This document shows, in pieces, positions 15,217-26,499 of a DNA stretch of 64,000 nt. Origin of the DNA: Portunus trituberculatus. Its lineage: Eukaryota; Arthropoda; Malacostraca; Decapoda; Portunidae. The stretch's first letter is position 1. The number at the start of each line of letters is the position of its first letter. The notes beneath the pieces are model-generated. The model did not search any database. It was given only the letters and a program-made list of their open reading frames with translations, and had not been told where the DNA came from. The stretch lies in contig NC_059304.1 of assembly GCF_017591435.1 (NCBI RefSeq), forward strand, positions 17,230,986 to 17,294,985, read 5' to 3'. Both the position numbers and the translations under genes were made by a program.

Positions 15217-18200
15217 TTACTGACATGCTAACTTTCCCTTTAAAGAATCAAGCTCTTTCTGCACCTCCTGCCTGAGTCGCTGTTTTTCTACTTGAGAGAG
15301 GAATGCAGCATCAACACCACTCAAACATAAACTGTGGAGCTCACCCTCAGTAAGATGAAATGTCTGAAAAGTACAAATATGTGTAGTTATTAAAACTTGG
15401 GAAGACTCTAGAAAAAGATTAAAGATTTCCCTTTCGCTATAAACTAGTGGTGGGAGGCAGCTGGTAACTCAAGTATTCAAGGAACTGGTTTCTTGGGCAA
15501 GTGTAACAGTAACCAGTTCTGTGTGGAATTGGTGTAGTGCAGCAGGTGAATATGGATTTGGTAGGTGGAGTAATTAATATATAAGAATACTGAACATCAG
15601 GGAAATGATAGTCTGTTGGTGGAAAAAGTGAGAACTACTCCATACCCATCTAACCTACAAAAAGAAAGGACATTAAACAAAATGATGATGAATCATATCC
15701 AATTCCTGCCTACCCCTACTATAAACTAGATATATACACAATTTCATGTAAAAAAATCAGAGAACACCTATAGCTAAGAGAAAGTATAATTAATTAGTGT
15801 ATATCAAATCAATAGAAAGAAATCAGACTCAAGTACAGAGAGAGATGGTAATCAGAGGCACCACCAAGTGGAAAAAACACTGGGAAGGAAAAAAAAAAAA
15901 ACTAATATAGTGGTTATTGCAGTCAGCTCTTGGAATCAAAAAATAATTTAAAAATCATTCTTACCTGAGCACACAAGAAAAACTCTTCACTGAGGGATGT
16001 GGCAAACACACCTTTGTCATCAGTCTGCAAAAGTCAAGGTACACACCATTTTGGATCACAATGCATGACAAGGAAACTTAATTTATGTACATGACATCCA
16101 CACCCAGTGTGTGAATTTTGACATCCAATATATCTAAAGCAAAGAAGTCAAACATATCCACATACCTATTCTGAATTGTAAGTATTATGTAAGTATGGAT
16201 TGATAGACTTTTCAGGGGAATAAATTATGGTAGTGGACAGGGTTCTCAATATCTTTTTTTTTTTTTTTTTTTTTCACTGAAACCATTACAAATAACAAAA
16301 ACCTAATTCTAGTGTACATTTTTTCTTACATGGCACAACATAATTATCAAGGAATGGCAAGAGCACACTAGTGTATTGTTATTTCACCTTGAAATCCCTG
16401 AGCGAGTGTAGATATCAAAACTTACACAGATCACAACTGGATGATTTTCTTTTTTCCAAAATCCCAGATGGTGATGGCTGGCATTCTTCACTGTTCCTAA
16501 CTTGATGTTAGATGAAAAACACAATTCTGTGGAAGTATAATACACTGCATGGTTAAAAAATATATTAAATACACAAATAATAACATCATTAAAATTAATA
16601 AAGAAAGGAATTACACGATAAAAAGAAACTCTAGACTCTTCAGTTTGCCCACACACATCCAAACCATCAAAGGCTGTACTACTAAGAAATTCAAAGTTTT
16701 GTTGGACAAGCTATAAAGCCAACAAGCCTCCAATATCTAACTTCACTTCACAGGACAAAGCAGCATCAAACTCCTTATCAGTAGACCTCCAAAAAGAGAT
16801 ATGCTGGCCACAGGAGCAGCAAGTAAATGAAGTAGAGTAAAACCTCACAAAGTTGGACCCCCTTAATTAAGTTTAACCTTAAGTTTAACACATATAAGGG
16901 ATGGGGAAGGACTTGCCTAATGGCAGGTTTTGCTTCCTGACAACAGTATGCAATTCCTCTGAGCCACCAGTGTCAGAGTGGATGAAGGTGCCATGCCCAA
17001 TGCGATCCACCAAACCACTATTCAGCACTGCCAGGGTTTCTGTATTGCTGGACACCTGAAAACTTTCAAACAATTTGGTAAGTAAGCCAAACAAGGCTAA
17101 AAGAAAAAAAAAGGTATCTTGCATCACAACAGACACAATCATTCTTGAAACTTTAAGATTGTTAGATTTCTATTTTATGAATCTAAAACAGGTAAGATAT
17201 GATAAAGTACTTGGAAATGAGGACATTTAAACATCTTGTCTTATTGACTCTCATGTCAACCAGATGATGCACAGATAGTTACTAGAATGAGACATTCCTT
17301 GAGGAGATAACCAATATCTTTTTACAAATCATTCTGAGATCCTGCTAAAATGTTTTGCCACTGAACAAATATACTGATCAAAGAGACACCTCAATACAAA
17401 ACACTGCTGAAGTGGTTACAGGAAAGGAGTGTAAATAAGTTTTTCTTCACACCAGGAGCATCTCACCTCTGCCAGATGCACTGCTAGCTTGAAGCCACAC
17501 TTCTGTGCCTCCTGCAGTACAGGGAGATAGTCCTTCAGATCCCCTGAGTGTGGATTGCCACTCACATCCAAGCCACAGACAAGAGAGCCAAAGACATCCT
17601 GCAAGTCATGCAGTTCAGGTATGATTAAATATTTAGCACATTATTACAATAAGCTGTCCATAGCATCACCATCATCATGGATTCAAATGTAAAATTTTAC
17701 AGTAAAAAATATCCACTTTCAAGATAAGCAGCTGTGACTCCAAAGCTTGTGTGTTCAGCTCAGCTTTGGGAGCCCAGAATCAAATCCCAGCCGAGGTACA
17801 GATTAGTATTTGGATTATATCTTCTTAACACTGTATGGTCTTTATCAAAATGTTTTATGCCAGTACAACAAGGTAGTATCTGGTTTACCCTTTAAGTTAG
17901 CATCCAACATTCCAGATACTGCTCTCCACAGATACTAACTAAATGTTCCATGAAGCATTTGAGTGTCTTCAGTGCATTCACTTCATTAGAACAAGCATGG
18001 TTCTTTCCCTTTATGGTTAATTATGTTTGTCCTACTCTCTGTAGCTAATTATCCATGAGTGTGACTAAAGAGAAACAAATACTAAAATGAAAAGTTGATT
18101 TCAACAATGACTGCAAAATAGGATAATAGAAAAAAGATAAGGATATGATATGTAAAATGATAAGATAACCATGAATGTGTGCTTAAACAGTCTCTTAATT

Positions 18201-19616
18201 TCAGAAAAGTGATGCAGACTTAATAATTTCTTGTTAGTCACATGATACAACACTTGAGAAAAGTTCTTTTTTGCTTCTCTATTCTAGTGCTTCAAAATCT
18301 GAGAGTTTCACCTGAGTCACATATCACAAGGCACTTATCTGTGTCAGGTGAGTGAATCAGCAAATACATACAACATAATAAGACCCTGGTTATCCCTGTT
18401 TTGTACATACTAGTAATAAGACCCTGGTTATCCTTGTTTTGTACATACTAAGTGTGTGTATGTGTATTTACCTAGTTATATTTACCTTTTTGTAGTTTTA
18501 CAGGACCTGGGCTTTATGCTCGTGTGGTCCCGTCTTCATATCTACACTTATCCAATCTTACTTTAAAAGTATGCACACTCGTTGCAGACACTACTTCTTC
18601 GTTCAAACTGTTCCACGTCTCAACATATCTTTGCAGGAAATTATACTTTTTAATATCTCTTACACATCTTCCCTTCCTCAGCTTCTTACTATGCGATCTT
18701 GTGCTTCGACTGGCATATTCTTCTCTCAGGATCAGATACTCATTGTCCACTTGGTCCATTCCATTTATCAATTTATAAACTTGTATGAGATCCCCTCTCT
18801 CCCTTCTCTGCTCCAATGTTGGAAGATCCAAAGCCTTTAGTCTCTCCTCATATGTCATCCCTTCAAGTTCTGGGACCATTCTTGTAGCCATTTTTTGTAG
18901 TCTCTCCAGCTTCCTTATGTGTTTCTTTTGTGAGGGGTCCACACTACTCCTGCATATTCCAATCTGGGTCTTATTATAGTACTTATCAGTTTCTTCATTA
19001 TTTCTTTGTCCATGTACTGAAATGCTATTCCAATATTCCTTAGCAAATTGTATGTCTCTCTGAAAATTCTATCAATATCGCTTGCCGGTTGATTATTTTC
19101 TTCCATCGTCACTCCCAAATCCTTTTCCTTTTTTACTTTCTCCAGTTCTACTCCATCTTCCATCTTATAGATTCCCACTGGTCGTCTTTCACTCTTTCCC
19201 ATTTCCATGACATGGCTTTTGTACACATTGAATTCCATCTCCCACTTTTTACCCCATTCCCAGATATTATTTAGATATTCTTGCAGTATTTCACCATCTT
19301 CTTTTTGCTTTATAACTCTGCACAGTTTCCCATCGTCCGTAAACAGATTTATGTAGCTCTTCACTCCTTTTGGCATGTCATTTATATAATTAGGATATTG
19401 GTTAAGTTTAACACATATAAGGGACGGGGAAGGACTTGCCCAATGGCAGGTTTTGCTTCCAGACAACAGTATGCAATTCCTCTGAGCCACCAGTGTCAGA
19501 GTGGATGAAGGTGCCATGCCCAATGCGATCCACCAAACCACTATTTAGCAATGCCAGAGTTTCTGTATTGCTGGACACCTGAAAACTTTCAAACAATTTG
19601 ATAAGTAAGCCAAACA

Positions 19617-19706
<90 letters not shown>

Positions 19707-21209
19707 TGAGGGGAGAGCACCTTAGGTATCTTGGCTGACTATCTTCAGGAGGGATGATCATCTAGTATATATACATATAATCATTACCTTTAAATTATGC
19801 AAAATTAAATAAGACAAGAAAACAAAATACACAGTAAGAAAATACATTGTGTAATAAATGCTCACAATACTGAACTTAGAGAGAAAAATAAGACAATAAA
19901 TCAGAATGAGAGGCCAGTCTTTACTGAAGGGAAACATTTGCTGCCTTACATGAGTGAGGTACTCCTTAGCCAGTTGGAGGGTTGACCAAGCATCTTCCAC
20001 ACCTCTAGCTCTATCTATAGACAGCAAGAGGCAAACCCTGATGTTGCTCTTTTTCATTGCCTCACTGTGGGAAGAAAAAAAGGCAGAATGAACATTTCAA
20101 TCTTTTAAACATTGAATATGATCCCTACTGAATATTTACTGGAAGAAAATACTATTATCTGCAATTTTTTCAAGTAAATCTCAAAGAAAAGAGTGACATG
20201 CACAGAAACATATGAGATCATTTACATACAATTATTAGGTTACACTGGAAAAAAAATAAAATAAATAAAAAAATAAGAAGTGGCAACAGCAGTGACACTC
20301 ACACGGCTGCTTCTAACACAGTGTCCATGTACTCCTTCTTGGTCATTTTATTGGGGATATTCTTGGGAGTCGTTCTCAGCTCTAAGTACTTCACATTGTC
20401 GGAAGCAAATTCCTGAATCACATCTTGAGTGATGGTTCGCACAGCATCTAAGTTATCGGTGATAGAATGTAGGATCCGAAACACTTGAAAGCACCTGTAA
20501 CACAAATTCATGGTTACCTATATGGAATCACTGCAAAAATAAATGTATATAAGTAATCTATAGTGACCCAGTTTGAATAAGTAGGTGAGAACATCACTCA
20601 ACTAGAGCACCAATCTTTTAGTTAAGATCAAATTAAACTTTCTCCGTACCTACTCTACAACCTCTCTACAAGCATAGTGTGTGGTCAGCCAGCCAGCCTT
20701 CCCCATAACGGAATGAGCTCAGAGCTCGTACACCAATATTTGGGTAGGACTGAGACCACAACACACTCCACATACCAGGAAAGTGAGGTCACAATCCCTT
20801 GAGTTACATCCCATATCTACTTGCTGCTAGGTGAACATGGACTACACATTAAGAGGCTTGCCCATTTGCCTCACTGCACTGAGACTCAAACCTGGGCCTT
20901 TTCTGTTGTGTGTGTGTGTGTATGTGATTCACCTCAGTCGCCTGCTGGTCACCCAGCCAGTCTATCCCATTACGAAGCGAGCTCAGAGGTCACAGATCGA
21001 TCTTCGGGTAGGACTGAGACCACATCAACACACAACACACACCGGGAAAGCGAGGCCACAACCCCTTGAGTTACATCCCGTACCTATTTATTGCTAGGTG
21101 AACAGGGGCCACACATTAAGAGGCTTGCCCATTTGCCTCGCCGCTTACCGGTGGGACTCAAACCCAAACCCTCTCGATTGTGAGTCGAGCGTGCTAACCA
21201 CTACACTAC

Positions 21210-21257
<48 letters not shown>

Positions 21258-21829
21258 CCGCTGAGGCTGAGAAGTCATCACCCTGTTGCTTCTTGGCACT
21301 CAGCAATTTCAGTACCGTGGCATCACTGAGAGAGCCATTCAGGTGGGCATGGAGCTCCTGTCAAATAATGTGAGTGTATCAAGTGCTTCTGTCTAAGACA
21401 TTCTTAACACATCAAATTTTGTAAAATACTGTAGCAGTGATTAAAACTTGCTACCTGGTTTTTGTTAGATATGAATTGGTGGCTCTAAATTCTATCTTAG
21501 ACTAGGTCTGCTTCATATCTGGTTAGACTATATCAGCAATCTGGATTAGGTTCTAATTAGTTTGAAACTTAATTACTCTATGTATTTCTGGTAGGACTTT
21601 AATAATCTAGTTTTTCCATCCTGTCACTGACATGGTGAACAGCAGGAAACCCTCTTCACTATGTCTACTATTTCATGCCAAGTTCATCGAATAACTGAAG
21701 AAAATAATAAACAAAATTGGCTCGGTGTATTTTGGTATAACTTAATAATACAGCTGCATTTTTTTACTGGTACCATCTGAACAGACTCACCACTTTGGGC
21801 AAACTCCTGCAGTAATCCAACAGCTCCAT
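15217..21829 (-). CDS. ADAL: Adenosine deaminase-like protein (N6-methyl-AMP deaminase)
   Basis: Exons in transcript order: 21829-21791, 21357-21282, [one exon not found], 20494-20303, 20064-19950, 17598-17467, 17055-16917, 16526-16426, 16024-15965, 15363-15217 (TAA). ADAL/MAPDA deaminates N6-methyl-AMP to IMP with catalytic zinc. Visible motifs: LPKVELHAHLNGS (zinc His pair), KYLELRTTP, GLDVSGNP, KLAVHLAEV (zinc His and proton-donor Glu), DRIGHGT, LELCFSSNIK, and HPVVICTDDKGVFAT (zinc Asp region). The order matches vertebrate ADAL. The exon ending at 16917 uses a GC donor (GCAAGT). Between the exon at 21357-21282 (ends phase 1) and the exon at 20494 (needs phase 2) about 18 conserved residues are missing, and two SINEs occupy that intron. 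The model is therefore incomplete by one short exon, or the gene is damaged there. Confidence 0.88.
16254..16275. repeat. Poly(T) tract in an ADAL intron
   Basis: Twenty-odd consecutive T on the plus strand (poly-A in the transcript sense) between ADAL exons. It may be a short retroelement tail, but no body was recognised beside it. Confidence 0.6.
18375..18452. repeat. Two-unit tandem repeat, about 40 bp unit
   Basis: The unit beginning ATAAGACCCTGGTTATCC recurs after about 40 bp with one substitution, immediately before the (GT)-rich 3' end of a LINE. It lies inside an ADAL intron. Confidence 0.8.
18470..19396 (-). mobile_element. 5'-truncated CR1-like LINE, C-terminal RT portion
   Basis: Minus-strand reading gives INDMPKGVKSYINLFTDDGK (RT active-site region), the thumb and linker, then IRKLERLQKMATRMVPEL and a C-terminus ending RYEDGTTRA. 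A frameshift near 18930 splits the frame (19541-18915 and 18942-18514). The active-site box reads FTDD where the related copy at 32550 has FADD, so the copy is dead. The 3' end has TTACCTA-type repeats and a GT-rich tail. It is inserted in an ADAL intron, and its 5' truncation point abuts the duplicated ADAL exon. Confidence 0.85.
19398..19618 (-). pseudogene. Duplicate of the ADAL exon at 16917-17055, out of order
   Basis: About 220 bp, including intron sequence on both sides, repeats 16881-17097 with roughly 95% identity by eye. The coding part (19586-19448) still encodes the HGTFIHSDTGGSEELHTVV region, and the AG acceptor and GC donor are retained. It lies upstream of the exon that should precede it, between the exons at 20064-19950 and 17598-17467. 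Inclusion there would join a phase-1 end to a phase-0 start and shift the frame, so it is a decoy or poison exon rather than coding. A (GT)n tract starts exactly at its upper edge and a LINE at its lower edge. Confidence 0.9.
19619..19705. repeat. (GT)n microsatellite beside the duplicated ADAL exon
   Basis: About 43 GT units directly abutting the duplicated exon segment, in an ADAL intron. Confidence 0.97.
20683..20905 (-). mobile_element. tRNA-derived SINE, head-truncated copy
   Basis: The body matches the fuller copies at 20926-21212 and 60131-60416, with shared blocks such as GAGCTCAGAGCTC, GTAGGACTGAGACCACA and TTGCTGCTAGGTGAACA. The tRNA-like head is missing or degraded. It is followed by (GT)n at 20907-20924, then a second SINE in the same orientation. 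Confidence 0.8.
20926..21212 (-). mobile_element. tRNA-derived SINE, full-length copy
   Basis: In minus orientation the head reads as a tRNA-like fold with box A (TAGTGTAGTGG) and box B (GGTTTGAGTCC) and an anticodon-loop CAC, followed by a tRNA-unrelated body. It is bounded by (GT)n on both sides (20907-20924 and 21213-21255). It lies in the ADAL intron after the exon at 21357-21282. Not a functional tRNA gene. Confidence 0.85.
21213..21255. repeat. (GT)n microsatellite abutting a SINE head
   Basis: About 21 GT units between the SINE 5' end and the ADAL exon at 21282-21357, whose donor lies 27 bp away. Confidence 0.95.
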
Positions 21830-22116
21830 GACGCTTATCACGAGTTACGCAAATATATCACTCTACCATGTAGACTTCGATCAGCTGATGCGTCACGGTG
21901 CTGCTCGCAGTGACTTCGCACTCAGCGTTTTGATGCCAGACAGCGCTAGATTTTGTAATTCGTGCTGGAAAATAAGTACTTTTTGGGGCAAGTTTTGCAA
22001 GCTTACACGGATGTATAGTTGCACACAAATGCATCTGAAATTTAAGTAAATCAATTTCATGATAATTGACTACATATAACATTGTTTGAGCCTCAATTCA
22101 TAATTTCAGATGATGT

Positions 22117-24395
22117 TCTTGATTGATTGATTGATACATTTATTGTTGAATTAATACATAATTACAACAAAGGAGGAGGATGGGCCTTGCCAACCCGCCC
22201 CCCCTTGGGCAAAGACTTATGGTTAAAGTATCACAAAAATAACTCTGGACAGTATACACAACAAGAATACAAGTATTTCAATAAATAAATACACATATTG
22301 CACATCTTATTGCCTAAGACATCCTACAGTCTGGGAGCAAACTGAGGATATTCCCTGAGTACATCCCTGAGGATGGCAGAGTCTAGGAGATGGTGAATGA
22401 GGCTGTACAAGTCATGCTGACCTTGTGGCCTAAATTTAGCAATGAGAGGACATTCCATGATATAGTGACGCAGAATGTGTCCCCTTGGTGTAGCACACAC
22501 CAGAAGCACTGACTTCCCAAAAGTATTTGTAGCCTAATCTGAGCCTCATTGCCACCCTGTCATGTGATGCAGTGTGTCTCCCGTAGGTGTAAGCACAGCT
22601 CTGGGAGACACGTGCATAGTGAAGACTAGTGCTACTGCCCCTATGCCAACTAAGCTCCAACTGATCACTAATGCTACTTTGTACAAAGTCCTTAATGCTA
22701 CTCTTAACATAACCCAGAGTGTACTCAGTGCCAGGGTCCACTGTGTCATCTTGTAGGGCACACTGAGCAAGGTGGTCTGCTTTTTCATTTAAAGGGATAC
22801 CCACATGAGAGGGTATCCAGATGAAATGGACCGTGGCACCGGCACCTTCTAGGGCGTGGATGAGATCAAGACACTTATTAACTCCATGGGGAGGTGGATT
22901 GAAGGGCGTACAATGCAGCCTGACTGTCAATAAAGAAATATACATTCTTATGGAGAGGCGCCACAATGTGGAGCGCCTCCAGTACAGCATACAGTTCTGC
23001 TCTAGTGGAAGACATGGGTGCAGGGAGCCGCCTGGAAACCTCCGTGTCAGTGTAAAGACTGGCAGAGATGTAGTCACGGATGAACAGCCCACATCCTGCT
23101 ACCATTGACTGACCCATCACAATAAACATGAATAGCCTGAACGTGTGGGTACTTGGACAATTTAGTCATGAACATGTCTTGCAGCGCATGAGGGAGCCAG
23201 TCCCTCTTGGGCTGATGCAGGGAGTGAATATCAACACTGACACGGTGAGGGTTCCAGGCGGGTTGCAGCGGTGACATAAAAACGTTAATACAAGCCTCGG
23301 CTACACCTACACTTGTCAGTACTCCCAAGATCTTCCTGAGGTATGGTGTTGTAGGAGTGCGAGAATCATGATACAGGGGTGTCAGTGATCCCTTTAGAGA
23401 GTCAGAGCCCGTGCATAGCATCCGACTAATTGTGCGACAAGTAATTTCCTGTACCCTACACATAATACTCGGCAGGTGCAGTTCAGCTCTGAGGACTTCA
23501 ATCCGTGCAGTCCTGGGGCATCCCAAGATTATCCGCATGGCTTCATTCTGTACAAGCTCCAGGGGACGGAGTTGGGTGGCACTAAACTGTATTAAAACAG
23601 GGGCGGCATAATCAATAAGGGACCGTATGACAGATATATAGAACATTCTTAGGACTGGAATGCCCGCCCCCAGGCCCCTGTTGGCTAGCAGCCGAAGTGG
23701 TGCTAGCCGTGGCAGACAGAGGTCTCGAACATAGTGGACGGCTTGAAGAGACTTCCTAAAGCTCATCTGAACACCCAGGTACTTGTGTATATGAACTCTA
23801 GGGATGGGAATGTTATTTACAGTGGGCAGCCGAGAGACCTTCCCTTTAGCTTGAAATTTTGTTTTACATTCATTAATCACTAGTCCCATTTGGACACACA
23901 ATGCTGCCAGTTGTGACAAAGCAACCTGGAGAATCCTGGGTGTGGGGCATTGGAGGAGTATGTCATCAGCATAGATGACGACCAGGGTGCCCTGCGGAAA
24001 GGAAAAGCGTACAATTTTGTCCATTAAAACATTGAAAAGCATTGGACTAAGGACTCCACCCTGTGGTGTTCCATGCTCAAAAACTTCCTCAGATGAGACT
24101 GCACCTTGAAACCAAACCTGTGCTGTTCTATTGTACAAATAGTCCCTGATCCATCCTAATAATCTACCTTTGACACCTTTGAGAATGAGTTCCTCCATAA
24201 TAACATCTTTATTGGCCCAGTCGAAGGCACCCTTGAGATCAACGAAAGCTCTGCAGGTAGCATCCTTATTTATAAGACACTCAACAAAACAATGACTTGT
24301 AGAGTGACCTTTTAGGAAGCCATGTACATTGCCAGAGAGTACATGGCCCACCTTGTATATAAGTCTGTTCAATATTACCCGTTCCATCATCTTAC
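22117..24395 (-). mobile_element. 5'-truncated I-clade LINE (RT plus RNase H)
   Basis: On the minus strand a 438-codon frame (24390-23074) carries RT motifs: FVDLKGAFDWANKDV, HGTPQGGVLSPMLFNVLMDK and VIYADDILL (catalytic YADD). After a frame break, RNase H residues follow: Asp in YCDGSVN, Glu in TRAELYAVLEAL, Asp in FIDSQAAL, and Asp in NEKADHLA. RT followed by a LINE-encoded RNase H fits the I group (I, Nimb and relatives). At least two further frame breaks separate the RNase H pieces, and no endonuclease or ORF1 is present. The 3' end carries a short AATC/GATT tandem tail near 22117-22135, as I-group elements often have. Inactive copy upstream of ADAL. Confidence 0.85.
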
Positions 24396-24732
24396 ACTTA
24401 AAACAGCATAAAATTGTATCAAGGCAAGCAATTTATCATTTCATACTATTATCAACGGATGTATACTGATACATAATTTCATTTGAGTATAGTAAACAGC
24501 AGACAAGTCCATGCAGTACATAGAAAACATAGTATTGTGTCGCAGACTTAATGCTTTCCGGTACGATATCGTCAGCTGCTGGCAGCAAATCACAACAACA
24601 ACAGATCTTGATCTTGATGTTACAGGTGACGCAGGAATTATTTCTGCGTCAGGCCTTTGTATCGGCAGCGCCTGTAAGGAAAATACGAAAAAATACAAAC
24701 AACAAGGAGGACAATCATCATCTTTCAAAACA

Positions 24733-25242
24733 CTAGTTCCTGCATCTAGCACGCCACATTCTCTCCAGGAACTCTTTCACAGCCTCAATCATCCTTTCAT
24801 TCGTCTCCCCACAGAGTCCCAGCAGCACCACCATCCACTCCCTTCATGTCATCTCCACTCTGTCATGCCCCAGCATGACTTGCATCATCTCATACCTGTC
24901 TCTGGCATACTTCACACACTCCAGCACCACATGCTCCACCGTCTCATCCTCCCCCATGTCACACATCTGGCACACTTTGCTGCGGGACTCAGACCATCTA
25001 TAATTCCTTGCATTCACATCCATGCACTGTGCCCTAGCACGGAAGAGAAGGTCCCCACCCAGGCTTCCATCATACCACTTTTCATACATAGGGGCCTCTT
25101 TCTCTCTATACCATTCCAAGGTACTCTTTTGCTCAATCCTATTCTTCCAGTCACTCAGTCCCACCTCTTTCACTACTCTGTCTATCTCACTCCTCCACTT
25201 CCTTACACCCCATTCTCTACCATCTCCATTTCTAACTATCAT
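24733..25242 (-). mobile_element. LINE fragment, C-terminal zinc-knuckle region
   Basis: A minus-strand frame encodes a charged segment, then CQMCDMGEDETVEHVVLEC, a C-x2-C-x9-H-x4-C motif common at the C-termini of non-LTR retrotransposon polyproteins. One in-frame TGA (24844-24846) interrupts it before a terminal segment ending in TAG at 24735-24733. No RT domain remains. Clade not determined. Confidence 0.65.
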
Positions 25243-25261
25243 ACTCCAGTCCTTCTCTAAG

Positions 25262-26134
25262 TGCTTTCCTTCTACCTGGGTATTGTTTACATTCCAAGCC
25301 TCACCAGTCTTCTTAACGGCGCGAAGTTTACTGCGTCGTACGTCCGCCAGCGGTGCTGATTGTTCTTATTTCACTGATTATTTTTATATATAGGACCTGA
25401 CAGTGACATCCATATTTTTCAACACTCTCAGATGAAATGCAAAAACCGAAATTGGCATCATTTTATTTTTAGTGCTCATACTCATTGTATTTTTTTTTAA
25501 CTTTATCTTATAATTTCATTAACAAAGACTTTTCATACACCAGCAAGTTAGAATAATAACATTGAATTATGCTTTTAATTTCAAATGTACTTGTGCAACA
25601 ATTCATGTACTTTTTTCTACGCATCGATTTCCAGATTAGCTAAGTCACCCCTTTGCCCGAGGAACTGATAGCGTTGATAGTTGTCTACGAGCCTAGCTGC
25701 GAAAAGGCTAGGTTAGGTTAGGTTAGGTTAGGAAGAGTTAAGAAACTGCCGAAAATTATTTTTAAAGTTGTTTTCAAAAATAAATCTGAAACTACATACA
25801 TTGTTTGTGTTATTTTTTTAAAAACTCTGATCAGTCTATAAGATGAGGGAAATGTGTACAACATACACATGGTAATATTCCATAATATCCAAAATAAAAA
25901 TATATAATTATTTTTCATAATAATTGTATAGTCTTTGTGCGTAAAGAGTTTTGAAAAGAAAAATATACTTATGAACATTGCCATCTCGACATTTTAATAG
26001 CGCGGGACCGCGGGGCGCTGGAACGAACCAAAAACAAGGCAACGTGGTGAATAGTTGTGAGATTCATGTTATATGTTTCAATATCTTCTGTTTGTCGTTC
26101 GTTCTTGTACGTGTCTGGTGTATCGTCTAGGAGA
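25262..26134. other. UNG upstream region
   Basis: AT-rich sequence with a TTAGG block at 25709-25732. A short GC-rich patch at 26000-26030 lies about 110 bp before the UNG start codon and is the likeliest core promoter. No TATA box is evident. Confidence 0.45.
25709..25732. repeat. Interstitial (TTAGG)4 telomere-like block
   Basis: Four consecutive GGTTA/TTAGG units, perfect or nearly so, about 400 bp upstream of the UNG start codon. Confidence 0.8.
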
Positions 26135-26402
26135 ATGGCATCGCAGAAGACTATAATGAACTTCTTTAAGCCTGCCAATAAGCGAAAAGAGGAAAACGAC
26201 GAGGTAAAGAGGAGGGTTGGGTTGACGGGGAGGGGAGGGACATAGCAGCAGATAGCTTGCTTTTGACGTTTTCACTCTTACTGCTTTTTTATTTCCCCAT
26301 GGTCCAGCATGAGAAGAGGACAAAAGAAGTATGGTATCATTGTATAGGAGTTGGGTGGCCTATAGTTTTCTCTCGAAAGTCACTATTGGGGATTTGTTTA
26401 GT

Positions 26403-26499
<97 letters not shown>

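Noticed and set aside
20523..20535. 13 nt micro-exon in ADAL
   Set aside because: Phase and splice dinucleotides fit, but the encoded residues do not match the conserved segment before CFQ; too short to trust.
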